The notes below the pieces were generated by a model. It did no database searches. It worked only from the letters and a program-made list of their open reading frames with translations, and was not told where the DNA came from. The position numbers and the translations under genes are program-made. A DNA stretch of 64,000 nt, taken from NCBI GenBank assembly GCA_027946555.1, contig JAPEVC010000043.1, forward strand, positions 119,632 to 183,631, read 5' to 3'. The stretch's first letter is position 1, and every line of letters starts with the position of its first letter. Of the stretch, positions 46,480 through 57,331 are shown piece by piece. Origin of the DNA: Gnomoniopsis sp. IMI 355080 (Eukaryota; Ascomycota; Sordariomycetes; Diaporthales; Gnomoniaceae).

Positions 46480-48524
46480 TCACCTCAGTCCCAGGCGACG
46501 GGGTTTTTCCCCGCTGAATCTCTTCGATTGATTGTGGCCTCCATGGCCGACACCTCTTTTTAGATCCTCGATTTCCTGAGCGCCTACGCCCAAAGGCATG
46601 GTGTAGATGTTTGTTCCGGGCGTATTTATCTTTGTTTTCGTCGAGTTGACACTTCCAGTCGAAGTCAAATACAGGCCCTCCGCACTGAATGCTCCGAAGT
46701 GAAATGGAGCCAGCTGGACGAGATGTCGTGATTTCTGAAGGGAGTGACCGTCAGATTTCGGTCCGTTTGTCTCCTTTCTGAATTCACCAACTCCGAAGGA
46801 TCTGAGAGGATAGCCCGCTGCATCAGTCAAAGCCATGGGCCCACCACGCATCACTGGGGTTCCTTCCACAAAGAATTGTACAAAGTCTCCGGGCCTCGTG
46901 ATAGCTCCTTCGGCAGTGCCTTCACCGTGAAAGGACCTCTGAAACCTGTCTAACTCGTCTTCCTCGGATTCTTCGCCGTAAATAGTTTGTGGATCAAGGG
47001 ACAGAAGGCTTGCTTTGGCGCCCCATTCACCTCCTCCACTCACTAGATGTCGACTTGTCAGCGCATGTTCTCTTTTGAAAGGCCAAAAAGAAACAAAAAA
47101 AAAAAGGGGGGGGGGGCAACGTACGTATCTGATGCAGACGGCCACCTTGCCGAAGAATGTCGTATATTATGCTGTAGCGCTCCCAAGCAGTGCATTCTGC
47201 GGCGGTTTCCATCTCAAACGCGAGCTTGTCGATAGCTGTGTCCAGCCGAGCCATTCGTAATTTGGGATCATATTTCACAGACGGTTTTCGAGTAGCCTCG
47301 AGAGAGGTTTGTAGATCTCCGTGATCCAGCAACAGACGTTCTGGTATGACCAGAGCCCATACGCCTACCCGGGCTGACTTCGGGTCGTAATTGACCTGTT
47401 TTTGACGCGCTTGGAGCAGAATAGGAATGTTGACTTGAAGCTCCTTGGATGCAGGTGACGGTTCTCCATTTATATCCAGTTTTGCTAAGATGTTTCCAAG
47501 AGACTCAACGATTTTCCGAGGGTGAGTAATAGGTACTAACGGGCATCCCATCTTGATTATCTGGTCCGCTGAGTGGGATTCCATGATTGACCGGGTATTA
47601 ATTCGAGCCTGCTTTTCTTTTGTGCGCCATGGCATAGGCAGGTCAATTCTTTGAGTCCGCTTCTCTGTCGTACGCGACAAAGTTAGTTTGTATTGCCCGG
47701 ACGGATCGGGAGCCCACTCTGATGCCAGTAGAGTGGTTCTTCGCCCATTATGGAACAACGTGTTTGCCAGTGGAATCGTGACCGTACACAAAGCGCGCTG
47801 ATAAGCATTTTCCCTTAGGGACACGGACACATGCGCGGACTCGAGACCTGGCTCAACAGAGTGAGTATAGACCTCAGGCGTCTCAATCGACGCCTCGTCC
47901 CACAGGCCAGGAAGAAGGCAGTCCAAACTGCCAAATTGTATAGAAAGACCCTCCTGCATCTCTGTACCGCTACCTTTGGGGTGGAGACCATCGACAACAG
48001 CAGCTAAGACATTGATCTTTTGCTTCGGCTGCTTTGGCCCAAGTCGCTTCCGTGAACCAGGTTGTCCCACAAATAACTTTTGCAGGAGGAGGCCCATGAA
48101 GTCTACATCAGTGAGCCAGGAGGCATGTCTTGGACTTGCAAATATCACAGCAGCATTTCCTGCTTCGTTCGGGTTCTCCAGGTTAGGGGCTTCCCGGACG
48201 ACATCTTGCTAGACCACAGTCAACACCTAGGTCTCGTCAAAGCGAGGGAACAGCAGGCATGGACGGTACCTTGGTAGCCTCTGAAGAGGTGAATATAGTA
48301 TGCCCATGGTTTAACTTGCTGTCATCGACTTGGGCGAGGCTTATGTGTTTTGTCCAATACGGGACCAACTTATCAGTTATGCGCCTGGGCGGAGGACTTT
48401 CCGCGCACTTGCTCAAGCTGATGCTCAGGTTCCTTCTTAAGCTCAAAGTCGTGCTTCCTGTGAGCGTAAATGATCGCAGAGAAGTTCTGGAGAGATCAGG
48501 AACTCGACGCGCCATCATGTACAT
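46480..48524 (-). CDS. Unrecognised, probably mitochondrial protein, three exons
   Basis: Exons, in gene order, are 48524-48270, 48208-47125 and 47042-46480, giving 633 residues. The first 40 residues are Arg/Ser/Leu-rich with one acidic residue, as in a mitochondrial presequence. Exon 2 joins in frame with QDVVREAPNLENPN; the middle contains INVLAAVVDGLHP and a glutamate/arginine-rich helical part. Exon 3 has a GDFVQFFVEGTPV segment. I cannot name the family. The segment VVDGLHP...GLSIQFG loosely recalls FIST-type sensor proteins, but this is weak. Intron 2 carries a C11T11 run just after its donor. The gene is divergent with ValRS across only about 533 bp. The start could also be the Met codons 6 or 9 bases further in. 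Confidence 0.75.
47095..47116. repeat. A11G11 run in an intron
   Basis: A11 followed by G11 on the plus strand lies in intron 2 of the unrecognised mitochondrial-type gene. In the sense strand it is C11T11, starting 8 bases after the donor's first base. Confidence 0.9.
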
Positions 48525-49057
48525 GTTCGCATTCACGATCTGAAATGGCCGCCCCTTCTGTACCTCATGCTGCGCAAATTGCCCAGAGTTCTTCCTGTCC
48601 TGGCCACTTGAAGAGCTCGCAAGGGGTCGTGTGATAATTCTGACGAGTTTTGTACACTGGGATCAACGGGAAACTGGCTGTAGGTGTGGGAGTCTTTGGC
48701 ATACAGAAGAAGGGAGTCTTGAACCTTCTTGAAATCTTTTGTACCGTACGGACGTACCTGACGCTGAGACCCTGGCAGGCCTGGTAGGTTACCTGCTGCT
48801 TCAGAGCCCTATCCCTGTCCCTGTCAATCACCCCGCGGCGTCTCAATTCGATTTTCTGGCGCCCGCTTGTTGCCGCTCAGAGTCACAAATGTTCAACGAC
48901 ACCTCGCGCACAGCTCTGAGTCACTCGAGCTCTTCCCTCGCAAGTCTACACTTTTAATAAAGTGGCCGTCATCACGGTGTCCCGTCTACTCTATCGTGCA
49001 CTTTTAGTGCACTCGTCAGCTCTTCGACGATACCCAATTCCGTCCCGTCGTGCTACA
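48525..49057. promoter_or_regulatory. Divergent promoter of the unknown mitochondrial protein gene and ValRS
   Basis: This 533 bp is shared by two genes whose products are both likely needed in mitochondria. The right part contains the AUG-less in-frame ValRS leader. No other coding sequence is supported. Confidence 0.55.
48974..49057 (+). other. AUG-less in-frame N-terminal extension of ValRS (candidate mitochondrial presequence)
   Basis: The frame of ValRS stays open upstream of its ATG to a stop at 48917, but contains no ATG. From the ACG at 48974 (A at -3, G at +4) it encodes 28 residues with six Arg, several Leu/Ser and no Asp or Glu (SRLLYRALLV...ALRRYPIPSRRAT). That is the composition of a mitochondrial targeting peptide. 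GTG at 48962 or 48977 are other near-cognate starts. Yeast VAS1 makes both forms from two AUGs, while yeast ALA1 uses ACG codons for its mitochondrial form. Use of ACG here is inference. Confidence 0.6.
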
Positions 49058-52000
49058 ATGGCTACTAATTCTGGCCGCGGCAACCCGTTAGTCCTGCCTC
49101 TTCTAACAGCTCCAAATCCAGAACAGAAATGCAATAGCTTTGACTAACATTCTCTGGCACTCAGTATCGCCGCCGCTGATGGTCCCAAAGCCGAAACCCA
49201 GGCCCCACCTCCCGCCTCGGCCGAGACGCGCATCGCCATTCAGCAGACCACCCCAACCGGTGCCACAGGAACCCACGAGGCCGGTCAAGATGCTGGCGCA
49301 GCTTCCACTGCCGGCACCGGCAAGGTGAAGACCGCCAAGGAGCTCGAAAAAGAGCGTAAAAAGGCTGAGAAGATGGCCAAGTTCGCACAGAAGAACGCCG
49401 CAAAGCAGTCTGCCCCCGCTGCACCTAGCAAGAAAGCTGAGAAGAAGGCCAAGGCTGAGGAGGAAGTTCTCCCTCCCTTCGTTGAGGATACGCCTGTGGG
49501 AGAAAAGAAGCGCCTTAAGCCTCTGGACGACCCCTACTACAAGGCCTACAATCCCGTCGCCGTTGAGAGCGCCTGGTACCAATGGTGGGAGCAGGAAGGC
49601 TTTTTCAAGCCTCAGTTTACCGAGTCTGGCGAAGTTAAACCTGAGGGTGCCTTCACCGTCGTCATTCCTCCACCAAACTGTACTGGAAGCTTGCACATGG
49701 GCCATGCTCTCGGAAATAGTCTTGAGGATATCATGACGAGATGGCAGAGAATGCTGGGCAAGACTACCTTGTTCCTCCCTGGCTGCGACCACGCTGGTAT
49801 CGCAACCCAGAGTGTCGTCGAGAAAATGCTGTGGAGGAAAGAGCAAAAAACGCGCCATGATCTCGGCCGAGAGAAGTTCTTGGATCTAGTTTGGGAATGG
49901 AAACAGGAGTACCACGACAAGATCAATAATGCCGAGAGGAAGATGGGCATTTCTGTGGATTGGTCACGAGAGGCTTTTACCATGGACAAGAACTTGTCCG
50001 CTGCCGTTGCTGAGACTTTTGTGCGCTTGCACGAGGAGGGCATCATCTACAGGGCAAACAGACTTGTCAATTGGGACTGCACTCTCACCACTGCGCTATC
50101 CAATCTCGAAGTCGACCAGAAGGAGCTCACTGGCAGGACTCTTCTTGATGTGCCTGGATATGACAAGAAGGTTGAATTTGGGTGAGTTATGGCCAATAAT
50201 GTTCGTGCAATCTTATGCTAATTCTTTAGTGTGATTGTACACTTCAAGTATCCGATTGAAGGCTCGGATGAGACGATCGAGGTGGCCACAACTCGTATTG
50301 AGACAATGCTCGGAGATACTGGCATTGCCGTGAACCCCAAGGACACGCGGTATACCAAATTCGTTGGCAAGTTCGCAACACACCCGTTCATCGAGGGCCG
50401 GAGGCTTCCCATTATCGCTGATGAGTATGTCGACATTGAGTTTGGTACTGGTGCTGTGAAATTGACTCCCGGCCACGACCCCAACGATTTCAAGCTCGGC
50501 AAGGACCACAACCTGGAATTTATCAACATCTTCAGCGATGACGGTCTGCTCAACGAGAACGCGGGGCCTTATGCCGGTCTGAAGCGATTTGACGTGCGGT
50601 ATAAGATTCAAGACGACTTGAAGGCTAAAGGACTCTACGTTGACAAGAAAGACAACCCAATGAAGGTGCCCCTGTCTGAACGCTCCAAGGATGTTATCGA
50701 GCCACTCATGAAGCCTCAATGGTGGATGGCAATGCGGGAGCTGGCTGACGAGGCTACAAAGGTTGTTCAGAATGGCGAGATCAAGATCAAGCCAGAGACC
50801 GCTGAGAAGAGCTTTTTCAGGTGGATGGAAATCACACAGGACTGGTGCATTTCAAGACAGCTTTGGTGGGGCCACCAATGTCCTGTCTGGTTTGCAAAGG
50901 TTGACGGCGAGGAAAATGACACGGCGAACAACGAACGTTGGTTCAGCGGACGGACACAGGAGGAAGCCGAGGCCAAAGCAAAGAAGGCATTGGCTGGCAA
51001 GACTTATACACTCGAGCGGGATTCCGATGTCCTCGATACATGGTTCAGCAGCGGTCTCTGGCCCTTCTCAACCCTCGGCTGGCCAAACGCGGAGTCAGAC
51101 GACTTCAAGAAGCTTTACCCGACATCCATCCTCGAGACTGGCTGGGATATTCTTTTTGTGAGTAATTCGCGGGTCTCTCCGAGACTTAATCCTTCAAACA
51201 CTGTCAATACTAACATACTTCAGTTCTGGGTTGCTCGCATGATCATGCTCGGCAAGAAATTGACAGGAGAAATTCCTTTCAAGGAGGTATTTTGCCACAG
51301 TCTGATTCGTGATAGTGAAGGCCGCAAGATGAGCAAGAGTCTCGGCAATGTTATCGATCCCCTTGATGTCATTAAGGGTATTCAGCTGGATGACCTCCAC
51401 GCCAAGCTCCTCACGGGAAATCTAGCACCTACGGAGGTGAAGAAGGCAACGGCGTACCAAAAGACGGCATTCCCTAAGGGTATCCCAGAGTGAGTGAAGA
51501 CCCTAGCATCAGATTCAATAATATGTACGGTACTGACCATAACAGATGCGGCACGGATGCTCTGCGATTCTGCTTGGCAGCATATACAACTGGTGGCAGT
51601 GATATCAACTTCGACGTGCAGGTCATGCACGGTTACCGGAAGTTTGCCAACAAGATCTATCAAGCATCAAAGTATGTCATTGGCAAGATTGATTCTGTGG
51701 AAGGTTTCGTCCCCGCCAAGACTCGGACACTACAAGGCAAGGAGTCCCTCGCCGAGCTTTGGATTCTCAGCAAGATGAACACCGCAGCCAAGGAGATCAA
51801 CGACGCTCTCGAGGGCCGCGAGTTCATGAAGGCAGCCAAGACCGTCCACCAGTTCATTCTCGAGAACCTCTGCGACGTCTTCATCGAGAACTCCAAGGGA
51901 CTTATTCAAGATGGTACCAAAGAGCAAACCGAGTCCGCTTTGCAAACTCTTTACTCGACACTGGAGGCCGCCCTCCTCCTCATCCACCCGTTCATGCCCT

Positions 52001-52608
52001 TCGTCACCGAGGAGCTCTGGCAGCGCCTCCCGCGCCGCCCCGAGGACAAGACCCGCTCCGTCATGCTGGCGCGCTACCCCGTGCCTCAACCCGAGTTCGA
52101 GCACCCTGCCGCCGAGCAAGTCTACGAGGTCGTCCGTGGCGCCGCCGGCGGTATCCGCTCGCTACTGGCCGAGTACTCCCTCAACGCCGCCGAGGCGCAG
52201 CTCTTCATCCAGGGCTTCGATGACGCCTCGTACAAGACGGTGCAGGAGCAGGTCGGCAGCATCCGCTCGCTATCAGGCAAGGGCATTGGCAACATCACCA
52301 TTGTGGGGCCTAGCGATACACGCCCTGCGGGATGCGTGGCATACCCGATTGGCGCGGCGGCGTCGGTATACTTGCACATTCTGGGCAAGGTCGATCTGGA
52401 TAATGAGATTGAGAAGGCAAGCAAGAAGTTGGAGAAGGCGCAGCAGGCAGTGGATAAGCAGCGCAAGCTGGTCAATGGCGCAGATTATATTGCCAAGGTG
52501 GCTGTTGCTACGCAAGAAGCGGATAAGGCAAGGCTGACTGTCTTGGAGACCGAGTTGAAGGGCTTTACGGCTACGATCGAAGAATTGAAGAAGCTGAAGC
52601 AGGAATAG
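49058..52608 (+). CDS. vas1: Valyl-tRNA synthetase (cytosolic and probably mitochondrial), five exons
   Basis: This enzyme charges tRNA-Val and is a class I enzyme. Exons from the cytosolic ATG are 49058-49086, 49165-50181, 50230-51157, 51224-51489 and 51546-52608, giving 1100 residues. A Lys/Ala-rich N-tail (about 50-130) precedes the catalytic core. The HIGH motif appears as HMGH (PPPNCTGSLHMGHALG), the editing CP1 domain follows (GTGAVKLTPGHDPNDF), and KMSKS is present as is. The anticodon-binding domain and a C-terminal coiled coil (EKASKKLEKAQQAVDK) complete it. In Neurospora and yeast one gene serves cytosol and mitochondria, and I see no second ValRS here. The first exon is only 29 nt with a GTTAGT donor. 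The gene converges with the aminopeptidase gene 283 bp away. Confidence 0.98.
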
Positions 52609-52891
52609 ATAGATATATGGCTGATAAATGAAGAAAAAGGCGCTCTTCGTAGCTTACTTGAGAGTTCTAGTAGTACAATAGACCAGAACGTTGTGATGTG
52701 TGTGAACATTTATTATCGTCTAGCAAGCAACGAGGTCTTAAATGCGACTGCCGCGAATGGACATCCACACCACTGCCAGGTTGGGTATCAGCGCCCGTCT
52801 TCTAAAAAAAAGGTTCCTTTTTCTTTTGGACATAGCGATCTGCTCGTTCCCTTGCCCTGTCTATCTATTTACTGCAATGTATACGACCGAA
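52609..52891. other. Convergent 3' spacer between vas1 and ape2
   Basis: This 283 bp separates two stop codons. It is A/T-rich and probably holds both poly(A) sites. No gene is seen. Confidence 0.5.
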
Positions 52892-55800
52892 TTACGCACC
52901 GTACCCATTCTCCTTCAGCCAAGCGGCGACATCGCCACGGTCCCGACCTAGCCAGGCGATCTTTGAGCGGACACTGTCCATACTCTGCGCCAGACTCTGG
53001 TCATAGCCATTTGTGTTCTTATTCTTGAAGAACGCTTCGACCTTGGCCAGCTGCTCAGGCTTTGTGAAGCTGGATGTCATGATCTGGACCATTGACCCCA
53101 GCATGGAAAGGGCAGGCGGTAGGCGTTTGTAAAGCTCGTCCCAGTTCTCTTCCATCCTGCAAGCAACAACATTAGTGAGAAGTCCATTGTATGGGGAGAT
53201 GGAGGAAAGATGCATTGTCTCGGCATAGTTTATCGTCTTCTTGACTATCCCACGGGCGAGGCTCTCACGGACGGCTGCCCAGTAGACAAACCCCACTACT
53301 CAAAGGCGTCATGTGAAAGGGGGACAAAGGGGCAAAGGACAGTACATACCAAGTGAAGAGAGCCTCGATACCCTCCGGATGACTGCGTAGACCAGAGGTG
53401 GGCATGTAGATATCTTGGTCCTTGATCTCACCACTGAAAAGCAGGTCCAGCGTCCGCTTGATCAATTCTGGTTGTTTAGCACGTCCCAAACTACGCAGTG
53501 CAGTGTTGCGTTCATCGCTGCTGGTCGACTTTCGGTAGAAGTTGAGGACCTTGTCGTACTGTTCAGAGGTCAGTAAAGGAGTCTTCCCATGTGTACAGCT
53601 TTGCTTACCTCCTCAACTCCGCCATGCTTCAGTGCCATGGCAAAGACACTGCCGCGGATGTTGGGATGGAGCGCAGACTTGTCGCCAGCCATATACTTGT
53701 TGAACATCTCCTTTGACGCGTTGATGATCTCCTCGTCACCAGACAAACCAGCACTACCGAAGAGAACCGCCTTGAACTGCTGCTCAATGTGACCATCCTT
53801 GTCGGAGAAGGTCCAGCCCTGCTTATGAGCCTTGGCACTGACGAGAGATCGTTGGAACTTCTCTAGTCCATCGCGTATGGCCGAGTCCTCGAAGATCCAA
53901 GCAGACTGTACGGCGCCGAGGCGGGCCAGGATTTCGCTCCAGACAACAAACTCCGTCTCGGAGTCAAAGCCCTTCAACAGGCTGAGAACTCCGGAAGTCT
54001 TCTGGAAGCCAGACTGTGCAAGAGCTCCTGCATCTGCAATCATACCCGCGCGATCCTATAATTTCAATTAGTCTTATTCATCCTGAGGTTGAAGCTTCGA
54101 TACATACCTCAACTGTCAGCAAACCCTCTTTGGCCGCTTTTCCAAGCTTCTCGAGACGCTCCGGTGCATATGAAGTTCGGTAAGGGCTTGTGTGGTCCGC
54201 ATTGACCTTGAAGAAGTCTGTGTTGGACACCTTGAAGTCTGCTTCTCTCTTGTCAAGTATCAAAGACTTGTCGACGCCGTCCTTGCTGCGGAGAGCAAGG
54301 AGAACAGGGTAAAGAGCCTTGTCCTCTTCTGGCTTCACGTCGCCGGTCCGCAGGAAGCGGTTCTGCTTCACGTGAATGGTATCGGGGCCGGTCTCCGACA
54401 CAGTCACAACGGGGTAACCGACCTCCTATTCAGAATCAGCAAATAAGTCTCTTTCTGGAGCAACAGCAAGCACTATGCTCATCCAGGTAGGCAGATTTGA
54501 AACGTACCTTGGTCCATGACGCCATCACCTCCTCGACCTCTTTCCCACTGGCGTCAGCCAGAGACGCCCACAGGTCACCAGTCTGGGTGTTTCCATAGGC
54601 ATGCTTCTTGAGGTACCTTCTCACACCCTCGAGGAAGGTATCCTCGCCAAGATAGGTGGAGATCATGCGAAGAACGCACGAGCCCTTGGAATATGAGATA
54701 GCGTCAAAGATCTGGTTGATCTCATCGGCCCGCTTGACAGGCACCTCTATGGGGTGGCTACTCCGCAATGAATCCAGTGAAAGGGCACCCTGAAGGGTGT
54801 CGGTGACGAAGGTCTGCCAAACGTTCCACTCCGGATAAAACTCGTTGCAGGAATACCAAGACGCCCAGGTAGCGAAGCCCTCGTTCAGCCAAAGACCCTC
54901 CCACCAGTCCATTGTGACCAGATTGCCGAACCACTGGTGTGCAAGCTCATGCTGCACGACCTCAGCGACCCGCTCCTTAGTTGCAGCACCGCTGGCCTTC
55001 TCATCGAGAAGTAGGTCGACGACTCGGTACGTGACAAGGCCCCAGTTTTCCATGGCACCCTGTGCAAAGTCGGGAATGGCGACCTGGTCCATCTTTGGTA
55101 GGGGGAACTCAATACCAAAGACTTTCTCGTAAAAGGCGAGGGTCTTGGCAGCCAATTCTAAGGAGAACCGGCCATGCTCAATATCTTGTCCCGGTGGCGC
55201 GTACACCCGCACGGGGACCCGGAAAGCATTGGTCTCGACGTAGTTGAGCTCGCCCACAATAAAGGCAACCAAGTATGTGGACATCAGGGGCGACTTGTTG
55301 AACTTGACAGCCTTCTTGGTCGAACCACTGATGGTAGACTGAACATCAGTCTCAGAAGCAACGTCCATGTTGCTCAAGCATGTAAGGCCCTTGTCGGCTA
55401 TCAGAGTCACAGTATATGTGGCCTTTAGGGCGGGCTCGTCAAAGCAGGGGAAAGCTCTCCGGGCGTCGGTTGGTTCCATCTGGCTAGTGGCCAGTACACC
55501 CTCGGTACCATCCTCCTTCTTGTATGTAGATCGGTAAAAGCCAGCCATCTTGTCGTTCAAGTGGCCGGTGAACTTGATCTCCAGCTGGGCCTTGCTGCCC
55601 TTGGGAATGACATCGGAGAAGTCGAATTTGGAGACCTGGGTCTTCTCATCGTAGGACACCTTGGGAGAGTCGCTGTAGTGTTGGGTCAACACGGGGTCCG
55701 GCCAAAATATAATGCTACACCTTAGAGCTCTCGAATGCGTACCTTACAAGCTTGCTGTTGGCGGAGACCTTGGCAGAGTGGATGTCGAGCTCGAGAGTGT

Positions 55801-56484
55801 GTAGGGAGATGGACTTTGAGTCCTCAGCCACATCGACATCGATGACAACAGTACCGTCAAAAGTGAACTTGGCAAAATCAGGCTCGAGGGTCAAGTCATA
55901 ATGCTGAGGGACCACATTGGTGGGGAGCAGCTCCCTGCCAGCGACATTGGTCGAGCTGGAGGAATCTAGTGCGCCAGCGTGTCTGCACATGTTGTGTCGT
56001 CGGTAAGAACAGTGTCGAACGAAGGATCTATTGGTCAGAAGTGGTTTTCGGCTACGATTGACGTCTAGGGAGCTCGAGGTAGTAGATTTAATGACAGAAT
56101 AGAGGCGCTTGTTGAAAGTTGGAGAGGCAAAGCTATCGGGACGTTCACTAGTCAGCGTCTGGTCGCGGGGGAGATATGTGGGTAGAGGCAATAAATTCGG
56201 CCCAAGTTACGTAGTAAAGTCTCAGGCCGATCCGGGCAAGACGGCAACCGGACTGCGTTTCAAGATCCATTGGCCATGAGCAAGACGAAGACCAAAAGAC
56301 ATGTGTTTACATACCGAGACTTCAAAATGGTTGAGGCGATCGATGGTAATCCCTGGTTCGGGTTCAATCTAATCGAGGACGAGGGCGAGAATGATTTGGA
56401 TAGTGCAGGTGAAATGTTGCGTCTATGACCACAACCTGAGGAAAGAGCTGCCGACCTCAACGACAACGACCGGGCACACGACAT
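52892..56484 (-). CDS. ape2: M1-family zinc aminopeptidase (Ape2/Aap1 type), seven exons
   Basis: This enzyme removes N-terminal residues from peptides. Exons, in gene order, are 56484-56315, 56132-55743, 55672-54508, 54425-54108, 54055-53609, 53558-53350 and 53156-52892, giving 987 residues. Exon 1 starts MSCARSLSLRSAALSS and is Ser/Arg-rich without acids for about 57 residues, as in a mitochondrial presequence. Exon 2 adds more basic sequence, then NMCRHAGALD, where the Met at 55990 would start an 883-residue cytosolic form, the usual family length. Zinc motif HELAH with Glu in LNEGFATW and substrate motif GAMENWG are intact. The C-terminal helical ERAP-like domain is complete. The acceptor of intron 1 is chosen at CGATAG (branch-like CTGAC upstream); CTGACTAG nine bases earlier also keeps the frame. 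Intron 6 (193 nt) contains an open frame that cannot be joined in phase. Confidence 0.95.
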
Positions 56485-57331
56485 AACGAGGTAGAAAGGA
56501 GCGAGAGAAGCAATGATAATGGAGTGTCTGGCTCAGCTCCCCTTCCAAATCGGATGTCACCTCCCTCTCTGGTCTACTGTCTCTTTTTTTCTTTAGGGCA
56601 CGCGCTCATACAAGGCGGATGGAAATCAACTTACATCGTATGGTGAGGGACATGCCAAAGACCCCTGTCAAGTGACTACACCCAATATAGAAGGCGGTCT
56701 CTGCAGCTTCCCTTGCAGGGTTCCAAGACCCCCTCAAGCCCCTCCTTCACACGAACCCTTTCTTCACCTGTGTGGGGCCTTTTGACTGACATGACGATTG
56801 CATCAAGTGTGCAATTCAGTCATTGAAGTCTCATTCTCCAGAACAGCAAATTATGAAAATATCAAAATGCAAAGCTAGGCCAAGGTTTGTGGAAAGGACG
56901 GCATATGAGTACCTTGGCCGCTAGGTCCTGTGCCTGGCCTATTCAGGTACCTAAGTACCTAGGTAGGTTTGCTGCCTGCTATCTCAAGCAAGTGTTCTGA
57001 GTTGTGATAGCTCACATCCTTCAGCCTTGCAATTATCTCGCCGCCTTCTCTTGGTCACTTTTTCCAAAGCTGCTTCGTGATGGCAATTGCGATGCTTGTC
57101 CAACTGCTGGAGCAAGGTCAAATTTAGTTTTTCTACCAGGCAATGATGGCGGGCTGCCTTTGATCAAATGGAGACTCAGTCAAATGAGCATAAGCTCCGT
57201 GGTGTATAACAAGAGCTGCCCCAATTACATGACTGCGTGACTTGGAGCTCTTCTGATGAGGCCATCGAGAAGACCAAGTAATTTCACCCACACAACGGGT
57301 CTTTATTAGAGACACACAATTGATCAACAAT
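56485..57331. promoter_or_regulatory. Divergent spacer between ape2 and the DUF4246 gene
   Basis: This 847 bp contains a perfect TACCTAGGTA at 56956-56965 inside a cluster of GGTAC/CTAAGTACC words. No gene is supported. Confidence 0.45.
56956..56965. repeat. Intergenic palindrome TACCTAGGTA (copy 4)
   Basis: This perfect copy lies between ape2 and the DUF4246 gene and is preceded by GGTACCTAAG. Confidence 0.9.

Noticed and set aside
44967..48524. A functional cluster of mitochondrial genes (dehydrogenase, unknown protein, ValRS, aminopeptidase)
   Set aside because: Only the unknown protein, and possibly ValRS and the aminopeptidase, show presequence-like ends. Neighbourhood in fungi rarely implies a pathway, and nothing else ties them.
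53157..53349. Open frame inside intron 6 of the aminopeptidase gene as an extra exon
   Set aside because: It runs in frame into exon 7 but cannot be joined in phase to exon 6 by any AG seen. Direct splicing gives the family sequence FTWMEENWDEL.
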